A stretch of DNA of 49,623 nt from Methylocystis sp. GTDB taxonomy: Bacteria > Pseudomonadota > Alphaproteobacteria > Rhizobiales > Beijerinckiaceae. The notes below the pieces were generated by a model, which ran no database searches, was not told the DNA's origin, and worked only from the letters and a program-made list of their open reading frames with translations. The position numbers and the translations under genes are program-made. Location: positions 1 to 49,623 of the forward strand of contig JALHNQ010000022.1 of assembly GCA_022843405.1 (NCBI GenBank), in the 5' to 3' direction. How positions within the stretch are numbered: position 1 is the stretch's first letter; every line of letters starts with the position of its first letter. Shown here one piece after another: positions 42,763-49,623 of this stretch.

Positions 42763-43197
42763 GTGATCGAAATGTGCGAGACGGCGGTCAATCTGGACAT
42801 TGTCGTTCCCAATGAAACGCGATATCTGCGTTTTGTTGGCGCGATCGCCGAACAACTCGCGAAAGAGTTGGACGTTCAGGAGGATAAGCGCGACACTCTC
42901 GCTTTCCATCTCAATCTTGCGCTGACCGAAGCCGTCGCCAACGCGATTCAATACAGCGCCGCAGCGAGCGCGAAGGACTCCGTTCGGATCTGTCTTTCCG
43001 TCAAGGATTCCTATCTTTCCGTGCGCGTCTTCGATCATGGCGGCGGCTTCGATCTTGCCGCCGTGCCGGCACCCGACTTTGACGAACTTGGCGAACGCGG
43101 CCGCGGCATATTCTTCATCCGTTCGGTGATGGACTCGGTTCAATATTCCAAGACGGATTCGGGCAATGTGCTCGAAATGCGCAAGAAGATCGCTTAG
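42763..43197 (+). CDS. RsbW-like anti-sigma serine kinase
   Basis: A 144-residue GHKL ATPase: ALTEAVANAIQYS (about 52-64) is the N box, VFDHGGGFD (about 89-97) the G1 box, and ERGRGIFFIRSVMD (about 110-123) the G2 box. Such kinases phosphorylate STAS antagonists and sequester a sigma factor or another target. It probably starts at GTG 42763 after GGGGAC. No sigma factor gene is present in the window, so its output target is elsewhere or not a sigma factor. It overlaps or abuts the glutamate dehydrogenase gene. Confidence 0.87.
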   Translation: MIEMCETAVNLDIVVPNETRYLRFVGAIAEQLAKELDVQEDKRDTLAFHLNLALTEAVANAIQYSAAASAKDSVRICLSVKDSYLSVRVFDHGGGFDLAAVPAPDFDELGERGRGIFFIRSVMDSVQYSKTDSGNVLEMRKKIA

Positions 43198-46100
43198 CCC
43201 TCCCGTGCTCGGTCCTCCGGAAACATCGGCGCATGAGATTTATCGCCCTGCTGACTGGGATACGGCGGTTCGCCGCTTCCTGAGGCGCGCCGGACGCCAT
43301 GTTGGACATGAATTGTCGGCGGATGCGCTTCGCGGTCTGCCGAAGTCCTATCGCCATCTCACGCCGGCTGCGCGCGCCGCGCGCGACATAGCGCTGATCG
43401 GGATCAACGACGACAGCGCGCGCGACATCGTCGAACTTCGCCCGCTGCGCGGCGCCGGCCTCGGCGAAGCGGGCTACGAGATTCGCCTCATCGGCGTGAG
43501 GGAGCGTTCGCTGGACGAACTCCTGCCGGTGCTGCAGAATCTGGGATTGCGCGTCTCGGACCAGATCAGGTTCAAGCTCGATATCGGCGCCGAGCCATGG
43601 TTCATCCGAAGTTTTACCGTTGAGCCCTCGGCGCAGATTGGAACGAACCTCGCGCGATGTCGTCGTCGACTGTTGGAAGCGCTCAAAGCGGTGTTTTCCG
43701 CTGAAGTCGAAAGCGACGACCTGAACGGCCTGATCCTGGCGACTGAGCTCGATTGGCGGCAGATCGATCTCTTTCGCGCTTACTGCAATTACTATCAGCA
43801 ACTCGGCGTGCGGCTCGGCCGCGCCCGCATCTATCGTGGGCTATTGCGAAATCCGGCGGCCGTCGAGCTGCTGTATCGCTATTTCGAAGCGCGGTTCAAA
43901 CCGGATCGCGGGGGACGCGATTCTTTCGAGACCGAGCTTGAATTGCTCACGCCGATCAGGGCTCAACTCGTCGAGGTTCTCGATAAGGTCGCCGACAGCG
44001 GCGACGATCGCATCTTGCGCGACCTTTTCAATCTCATTGACGCCACGGTGCGCACCAACTTCTACTTTTCGGGCGAGTGGGCGCGGAGATTCATCGCTCT
44101 CAAGATCAGCAGTCTCGGCGTGTTCAACATGCCGGCTCCAAAGCCCATGGCCGAGATTTACGTTCATTCGGCCTCGATGGAAGGCATCCACCTTCGCGGC
44201 GCGAAGGTCGCGCGCGGCGGCATTCGCTGGTCGGACAGGCCGGAGGATTTTCGCGGCGAAATCCTCGCCCTGATGCAGACCCAGATGATCAAAAACGCGC
44301 TCATCGTGCCGCAGGGCGCCAAGGGCGGTTTTATCCTGAAACTTCCCTTTGAGGACGCGACGCAGCGACAGCAGCTGGGGAAGGAGGCCTATTCGCAGTT
44401 CTTGCGCGGTCTTCTCGATCTGACTGACAATCTGCAAGACTCGAAAATCGTTCAGCCGCCGGAGCTTGTCGCCTACGACGATCCAGATCCCTATCTCGTC
44501 GTTGCGGCTGACAAGGGAACGGCGACCTGGGCCGACGTCGCCAATGAGATTTCTAAGACTTACGATTTCTGGCTCGGCGACGCCTTTGCCAGCGGCGGCG
44601 AGCATGGCTATCACCACAAGCGGTTAGGCATTACCGCGCGCGGCGCTTGGGTCTGCGTGAGACGGCACTTTTATGAGCTTGGTCGCAATGTCGATGCCGA
44701 GACCTTTACCGTCGTGGGCGTCGGCTCGATGGATGGCGACGTCTTCGGCAACGGGATGTTGCATACGTCAAACATCCGATTGCTCGGCGCCTTCGACGGT
44801 CATTACATTTTCTTGGACCCGAACCCGGACCCGCTGGCGTCCTACGCCGAGCGTCGCCGCCTGTTTGAACTGCCACACTCGACGTGGCGCGACTATAATC
44901 CGGCGCTGCTCTCGCCGGGCGGCGGCGTTTATCGGCGCGACGCCAAGGATGTTGCGCTTAGCCCCGAAGCGCGGGCCTGGCTCGGCGTGCGACACAGCGC
45001 GATTGACGGCGAATCGCTGGTCCGCTGGTTGTTGACGGCGCCCGTCGACCTTTTGTGGATGGGCGGCGTTGGAACTTACGTCAAAGCGAGTTCGGAGACG
45101 AATGAAAGCGTCGGCGACCGCGCCAATGACGGCGCGCGGGTCGATGCGCTGCAGCTTCGCGCCAAAATTGTTGGCGAAGGCGCCAATCTAGCGTTCACCC
45201 AGCGGGCGCGCGTCGAATATGCGCTGAAGGGCGGCCGGATCAACACCGACGCCGTCGACAATTCGGCGGGCGTCGATCTTTCCGATCATGAAGTCAATCT
45301 GAAGACCCTGCTGCGCACGCGGTCGGATAAAGACGCGCCGGAAACCGGCGACGCCAATGCGTTGCTCGAATCTCTCACCGAAGACGTTTGCGCGTCGGTA
45401 TTGCGCGACAATGACCAGCAGAGTCTTTGCCTGTCGTTGGACCGCGCGCGTTGTCTCGCCAATCTCGATCCATTCATGGATATCGCCGAGCAACTCGAAA
45501 ACGCCGGCTACGTAAATGCGACTGTGGATGCGTTCCCCACGCGCAAGGATGTCGCCGCGCGCGAGACGAAGGAGTTGACGCGGCCGGAACTCGCCTTGCT
45601 TATGGCGAACGCGAAACTGGCGCTGAAGCAGCGGCTGCTTGAGGACGAGTCTTTCCTGCAAGGGTCTTTCGCCAATGAGTTTCTGGCGAGCTATTTTCCG
45701 CAATATGTGCGGTCGCATTTTCCGGACCGGATCAGAAACCATTCGCTCGCGAGAGAAATCGCGGTCACCATGATCTGCAACAAAGTGATCGATCAGGCGG
45801 GCGTTTGTTTTCTGCTGCTCGGCGAGGGGCTGGCGCCGGCGCCGCTCAGCTACGCCGTGAAGCTCTATCTGTCCTTCGATCGCATTTTTGAAGGCGATAG
45901 ATGGCGCGCGGCTTTTCGGTCGCGTGGCGACCTCGACGCCGCGCATGAATATGGCCTGTTCCTTCAGCTTGAAGATGCGTTGTCCTACATGTGCCAATGG
46001 GCGATGCGGCGCGGCTATCGACTGAGCCCGGATGATGAAGGGATCGAACAATGGCGCGCCGATCTTCACGACTACCGCGCGCGCTTGGGAGCCGTCGCAC

Positions 46101-46597
46101 CGGCCGACGGGCTGGGCGAGCCCTATTTCGATCGCGTGGGCGATTTTCCTTTCCTTGTCGCGCTTGCCCGGGAGTCGGGAGAAGACATGCGCGCCGCCGG
46201 CGCCTATTTCGATCGTGCGGCCAATCTTTTTGGACTGCCAAAGCTCACCGCCTTTCTGCGGGAGGTAAAGCCGAGAGACCGCTGGGAGCAGCAATTGCAG
46301 GCGGCGCTCGACGCAAGGATGCGGGATGCGGCGGCGCGCATCGCATCGATGCAGTTCCTTACCGGAATCGCCGATCCCCGCGCCTTGTTTCGTAACGTTG
46401 GCCTCGAATTCCGGCTCGCCGGTCTTGAGCGGCTGGCCGTCAAACTGGAGTCCTCGCTGTTCACGACGCTCACGCCGATCGCGGCCTTCGTCGCCGAGCT
46501 GAACGCCCTCGTCGACGCCTGCGACGCGGCCTATCGCAGCCGCTCCCAGGGGGAGCGAAGGCGCGGGGGCGCTTCGACGCAAGCAAGGGTTTCTTAG
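43166..46597 (+). CDS. gdh: NAD-specific glutamate dehydrogenase, short form of the large class
   Basis: The protein has about 1143 residues and interconverts glutamate and 2-oxoglutarate with NAD. The catalytic core includes VHSASMEGIHLRGAKVARGGIRWSDR, MIKNALIVPQGAKGGFIL with the catalytic Lys near 386, and VGVGSMDGDVFGNGMLHTSNIRLLGAFDGHYIFLDPNPD. Bacterial relatives of the 180-kDa class are about 1600 residues; here roughly the first 450, holding ACT-like regulatory domains, are missing. The start is uncertain: ATG 43166 overlaps the kinase gene, and GTG 43205 follows its stop. The missing N terminus is not found upstream in another frame, so this is a natural short form rather than a recent break. 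Confidence 0.85.
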   Translation: MCSKCARRSLSPPVLGPPETSAHEIYRPADWDTAVRRFLRRAGRHVGHELSADALRGLPKSYRHLTPAARAARDIALIGINDDSARDIVELRPLRGAGLGEAGYEIRLIGVRERSLDELLPVLQNLGLRVSDQIRFKLDIGAEPWFIRSFTVEPSAQIGTNLARCRRRLLEALKAVFSAEVESDDLNGLILATELDWRQIDLFRAYCNYYQQLGVRLGRARIYRGLLRNPAAVELLYRYFEARFKPDRGGRDSFETELELLTPIRAQLVEVLDKVADSGDDRILRDLFNLIDATVRTNFYFSGEWARRFIALKISSLGVFNMPAPKPMAEIYVHSASMEGIHLRGAKVARGGIRWSDRPEDFRGEILALMQTQMIKNALIVPQGAKGGFILKLPFEDATQRQQLGKEAYSQFLRGLLDLTDNLQDSKIVQPPELVAYDDPDPYLVVAADKGTATWADVANEISKTYDFWLGDAFASGGEHGYHHKRLGITARGAWVCVRRHFYELGRNVDAETFTVVGVGSMDGDVFGNGMLHTSNIRLLGAFDGHYIFLDPNPDPLASYAERRRLFELPHSTWRDYNPALLSPGGGVYRRDAKDVALSPEARAWLGVRHSAIDGESLVRWLLTAPVDLLWMGGVGTYVKASSETNESVGDRANDGARVDALQLRAKIVGEGANLAFTQRARVEYALKGGRINTDAVDNSAGVDLSDHEVNLKTLLRTRSDKDAPETGDANALLESLTEDVCASVLRDNDQQSLCLSLDRARCLANLDPFMDIAEQLENAGYVNATVDAFPTRKDVAARETKELTRPELALLMANAKLALKQRLLEDESFLQGSFANEFLASYFPQYVRSHFPDRIRNHSLAREIAVTMICNKVIDQAGVCFLLLGEGLAPAPLSYAVKLYLSFDRIFEGDRWRAAFRSRGDLDAAHEYGLFLQLEDALSYMCQWAMRRGYRLSPDDEGIEQWRADLHDYRARLGAVAPADGLGEPYFDRVGDFPFLVALARESGEDMRAAGAYFDRAANLFGLPKLTAFLREVKPRDRWEQQLQAALDARMRDAAARIASMQFLTGIADPRALFRNVGLEFRLAGLERLAVKLESSLFTTLTPIAAFVAELNALVDACDAAYRSRSQGERRRGGASTQARVS

Positions 46598-46601
46598 CGC
46601 A

Positions 46602-49199
46602 ATGGAAACGCTGGCCGCCGATCGCGCCATTCTCGACGCTTTCGACGAGGCGCTTTGCGTTGTTGAGTCTTCAGGCGCTTTGCGAACGATGAATCGCGCC
46701 GCCGAACGTCTGACAGGCTATGTCGAGAGCGAGCTGCGCGGCCGGTCATTCTACTCGCAGCTTGTCGCGCGCAGCGGCGGCGACGGCGAACCATCGTGGC
46801 CGCCACATGCCCGCGAGCGGCTGTCCTTGCGCATGCGACGCAAGGATCGAACGCTGATCGACATTCGCTGCGAGATCGATCCGCTGGCTGGCGATGGCGG
46901 CGGCGCGCTCATCAAACTTCGCCCGATCGACGAAGGGCTGAGCGAGCGCGAGGCGCTCGACGACATCACCGAAAAGCTCGCAACGATCTTCGACGGCATG
47001 GCCGACGGGTTGGTGGTGATCAACGAGGCTGGCGACATATTGCTGTTCAGCAAAGGCGCGGAGAAGCTATTTGGCTATCGCGCCAAAGAAGCGCTCGGCG
47101 CGAACGTCAAGCTGTTGATGCCCTCGCCCTATCGGGAGGCGCATGACTCCTATCTCGCCGCCTATAGAAACACCGGCGTCAAGAAGATCATCGGCGTCGG
47201 CCGCGAGGTCGTGGGACGGCGCAAGGACGGCGCGACCTTCCCGATGTATCTTTCCATCGGCGAAATCCGGCTCAAGGGAACACGCTATTTCGTCGGCGTC
47301 ACCCATGATCTTACAAGACTGAAACGCGCTGAGGATAGGCTGCTGACGCTTTCCGCCGCGGTCGAGCAAAGTCCGATCGCGGTGATGATCGCCAACAGGG
47401 ACGGCGAAATCGAATATGTGAACAGCCGCTTCGCGACTCTCACCGGCTATCGGCCGCATGAGCTCATCGGCCAGAACCCGCGCATGCTTCAGTCGAAGCG
47501 CACGCAGGGCGACCAATATCGGCGCCTGTGGGACAACATTCTCGCCGGCGTCGAGTGGCGCGGACAGATTCAGGACAGGCGCAAGGACGGCGAGCTCTAC
47601 TGGGCGTCCGAAATCATCACGCCGCTGCGCGACGCCGCCGGCGAGATCACCCATTTTCTCGCCATCCAGCAGGACATCACCGAACAGAAGCGCGACAAGG
47701 AGGCGCTGTTCGAGAGCGAGCAGCGCTTTCGCCAGGTCGCCGAGATGGCGGGCGAGTGGCTGTGGGAGCAGGATCAAGACGGCCGCTACACTTTTAGCAG
47801 CAGCGCCGTCGAGGACGTGCTGGGCATGACGCCCGATGAAGTCATCGGCAAGACCTATCTCGACCTCTTCGCCGGGCCGCCTTCGAGAGGCTCCGCCGCA
47901 GAGAACATGCAGATTCCGACCGCTTCGCGTCGGGCGTTCCACCGCATCGTCAACCATTATCGCCATAAGGACGGCGGCGACGTCTATACCGAGTCGACCG
48001 GCGCGCCGGTTTTCGACGACGACGGCCGGCTCGTCAAATGGCGCGGCGTCGACCATGACGTCACCAGGCGCAAGAAATTCGAGGATGCGCTGCGCGTGCG
48101 CAACCGGGCGATCGAGGCCGTGCCGATCGGCATCGCGGTGTGGGATGCGCAGGCGCCCGGCGTTCCCAACGTCTATGTCAATCCGGCGTTGAGCCGGATC
48201 ACCGGATTCGCCCGCGAGGAGCTGCTCGGGCACAGCATGCATTTGTTGCGCGGGCCACAGACCGATCCCGCGGCGCTCGAAGAGATCAGCAACGCCATCG
48301 CGCATCGCCAGAGCTGTCGGGTCACCGTTAAATTCTACCGCAAGGACGGCTCGCCCTTCTGGGACGAATTGTCCATCTCGCCGGTCGCCAATGAGGCGGG
48401 GCGCATCACCCATTTCGTCAGCGTTCACGCCGACATTTCCGAACGGCGGCGGATCGAGGAGAGCCGCCACGAGCTCGAAATCGCCAAGCAGATCCAGCTG
48501 TCGCTGCTGCCGAACGCGCCGCTGCGCACGCCGCATATGGAGATCGCCGGAATCTGCGTGCCGGCGATGCATGTCGGCGGCGACTATTTCGACTATTTCG
48601 AAAATGCCGGCGTGATCGACATCGTCATCGCCGATGTCTCCGGCCATAGCGTCGGCGCCGCGCTGATCATGACCGAAGTGCGCAGCACGCTGCGCGCCGA
48701 GACGCGAAAGGCGACCAACGCCTTGAGCGGCCCGGCGGAGCTTCTGCACGATCTCAACGAACTCTTGCACCAGGACCTGACCGCCGCCGACCTCTTCATC
48801 ACCATGTTCTATTGCCGCTTCCTGCCGCAGACGCGCACGCTGCAATACGCCAACGCCGGGCATAATCCGCCGCTGCTGCTGCGCGCGTCGCATTCGGCCT
48901 GCGCGCCGCTCGACGCCGAAGGGCTGGTGCTCGGCGTCAAACGCGACATCGACTTTCATGAGCGCAGCGTCGAACTCGCGCCGGGCGACAGACTGCTGTT
49001 CTACACCGACGGAATCACCGAGACGCAAAATCGCCAGGGCGACTTCTTCGGCGTTGAACGCTTATGCAATGTGTTCAGGCGGCATCGCGCCCTTTCGCCG
49101 GAAGCGCTGATCCAGGCGGCGCTCGCCGACGTGCGCGCCTTCCACGGCGCGGCGCAAGCGTCTGACGACATCGCCATGGTTGTGGCGGACGTGCGCTGA
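46602..49199 (+). CDS. Multi-PAS sensor SpoIIE-type PP2C phosphatase (RsbU-like)
   Basis: An 865-residue cytosolic protein with about five PAS domains in tandem. The first is at about 8-110; the second has GDILLFSKGAEKLFGYRAKEALG; the third has VEQSPIAVMIANRDGEIEYVNSRFATLTGY, an aromatic/flavin-type pattern; the fourth and fifth lie around 380-620. A linker coiled coil (ERRRIEESRHELEIAKQIQLSLLP) precedes a PP2C domain (about 640-865) with metal-binding GGDYFDYF and VIADVSGHSVGAALIM, NAGHNPPLL, FYTDGITET and a final DDIAMVV. It should dephosphorylate a STAS antagonist in response to a signal. It lies 4 bases after the glutamate dehydrogenase stop and completes a partner-switching set. Confidence 0.88.
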   Translation: METLAADRAILDAFDEALCVVESSGALRTMNRAAERLTGYVESELRGRSFYSQLVARSGGDGEPSWPPHARERLSLRMRRKDRTLIDIRCEIDPLAGDGGGALIKLRPIDEGLSEREALDDITEKLATIFDGMADGLVVINEAGDILLFSKGAEKLFGYRAKEALGANVKLLMPSPYREAHDSYLAAYRNTGVKKIIGVGREVVGRRKDGATFPMYLSIGEIRLKGTRYFVGVTHDLTRLKRAEDRLLTLSAAVEQSPIAVMIANRDGEIEYVNSRFATLTGYRPHELIGQNPRMLQSKRTQGDQYRRLWDNILAGVEWRGQIQDRRKDGELYWASEIITPLRDAAGEITHFLAIQQDITEQKRDKEALFESEQRFRQVAEMAGEWLWEQDQDGRYTFSSSAVEDVLGMTPDEVIGKTYLDLFAGPPSRGSAAENMQIPTASRRAFHRIVNHYRHKDGGDVYTESTGAPVFDDDGRLVKWRGVDHDVTRRKKFEDALRVRNRAIEAVPIGIAVWDAQAPGVPNVYVNPALSRITGFAREELLGHSMHLLRGPQTDPAALEEISNAIAHRQSCRVTVKFYRKDGSPFWDELSISPVANEAGRITHFVSVHADISERRRIEESRHELEIAKQIQLSLLPNAPLRTPHMEIAGICVPAMHVGGDYFDYFENAGVIDIVIADVSGHSVGAALIMTEVRSTLRAETRKATNALSGPAELLHDLNELLHQDLTAADLFITMFYCRFLPQTRTLQYANAGHNPPLLLRASHSACAPLDAEGLVLGVKRDIDFHERSVELAPGDRLLFYTDGITETQNRQGDFFGVERLCNVFRRHRALSPEALIQAALADVRAFHGAAQASDDIAMVVADVR

Positions 49200-49260
49200 A
49201 GGAAAAGCGCGAACGGGCGCGCGAAGCGGTACGGATTCCCGTTGAACCCGTTCGCTGGGT

Positions 49261-49367
49261 CTGTCATTCCCGTCAGGCCGCAGGCCTGACCGGGAGTCCA
49301 GAGCCAATCCAACAATGCTGTTTTTGCTCTGGATTTACGATCGCGCTTCGCGCGTCGGGAATGACAG
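49261..49367 (+). repeat. MITE-like foldback repeat
   Basis: CTGTCATTCCCG (49261-49272) and CGGGAATGACAG (49356-49367) are perfect 12-bp terminal inverted repeats. An inner pair, CCAGAGC near 49298 and GCTCTGG near 49326, extends the fold. The left arm recurs at 9002-9020. There is no coding capacity. It follows the last gene by about 60 bases and may also act as a transcript end. Confidence 0.7.
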
Positions 49368-49623
49368 CCGAGCCGTTCAAACGGCGTATGAGAGGCGCGC
49401 CGACACGGGCGCGCGAAGATTTCCCGCCGCCGTGCGGCGCGGGGGGCGAGCGGTCCGGGACGCCCCGGCCGTCGCTGGCCGCAGCGCAAGAACTGTTTTC
49501 GACTGCCGGTTTCTCCCGGACACGGATCGCGTCGTCTCGCCGCCTCCGGGCTGAGGGAGCCGCTCCCCATCGTTCGGGTAACCGACGCCTGCGCCATCCT
49601 CGGATATTGTGGTCCGGGCTTTC
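49368..49623. other. Window end without recognisable gene
   Basis: About 255 GC-rich bases with several short palindromes (for example CCGCCGTGCGGCG near 49428). A minus-strand frame crosses it but is compositionally noise and runs through the foldback repeat. No RNA gene was recognised; a further repeat family is possible. Confidence 0.35.

Noticed and set aside
47067-49028. 653-codon minus-strand frame opposite the PAS-phosphatase gene
   Set aside because: Shadow of a gene with clear PAS and PP2C motifs.
49001-49597. 198-codon minus-strand frame at the window end
   Set aside because: It crosses the foldback repeat and the end of the phosphatase gene; composition is non-coding in character.

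Overview
The window is GC-rich, with the dense, tightly coupled operons typical of an alphaproteobacterium. An NAD-dependent molybdenum formate dehydrogenase operon of the fdsGBACD type, apparent EcfG-type (general stress response) promoters, a NepR-like protein, a bacterial NHEJ locus with two Ku genes, YcgN, DUF1178 and DUF1254/DUF1214 proteins all point to the Hyphomicrobiales (Rhizobiales), possibly a methylotroph or methanotroph relative. That placement is inference; no rRNA or methane-oxidation gene is present to settle it.

Left end (1-4860): a start-less, glycine-rich reading-frame remnant is followed by a probable 4.65-kb IS1595-family element. Besides its transposase it carries a small protein gene, a DNA cytosine methyltransferase, a MORC/MutL-like GHKL ATPase and a Vsr endonuclease, all on the minus strand. 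Imperfect inverted repeats and a short direct repeat lie at both ends. This is the most unusual object in the window: a restriction-modification-like cassette that looks like IS cargo.

4900-16253 is ordinary chromosome: ycgN, a class A penicillin-binding protein, a DUF1214/DUF1254 pair, DUF1178, glutaredoxin, ComF, a cation/proton antiporter, a COG0523 GTPase, a D,D-carboxypeptidase, and a LysR regulator that leads into the formate dehydrogenase operon (fdsG-fdsB-fdsA-fdhD-fdsD, 16380-22379), followed by a YchJ-type protein.

22980-28310 reads as a general-stress-response DNA-repair island. Two exact GGAAC-N16-CGTT promoters precede a 56-residue protein gene and ku1. Two near-consensus sites face a NepR-like gene and the ku2-ligD side. 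ku1 converges with ligD-ku2.

28381-42296 is a catabolic island: a carboxymuconolactone-decarboxylase-like protein, a TPP enzyme and ethanolamine ammonia-lyase (EutBC) on the minus strand; a choline/ethanolamine-kinase-like protein and a DMGDH-like oxidoreductase divergently; then an ornithine/lysine-type aminotransferase, an ALDH7 (aminoadipate semialdehyde) dehydrogenase, an HglS-type 2-oxoadipate dioxygenase and a cystathionine-gamma-synthase-like enzyme. Together these could take ethanolamine-like amines and lysine (or hydroxylysine) into central metabolism.

42417-49199 is a tight plus-strand run of STAS antagonist, RsbW-like kinase, short NAD-glutamate dehydrogenase and PAS-SpoIIE phosphatase: a complete partner-switching triad with a metabolic enzyme in its middle. 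The right end holds a MITE-like foldback repeat and no recognisable gene.
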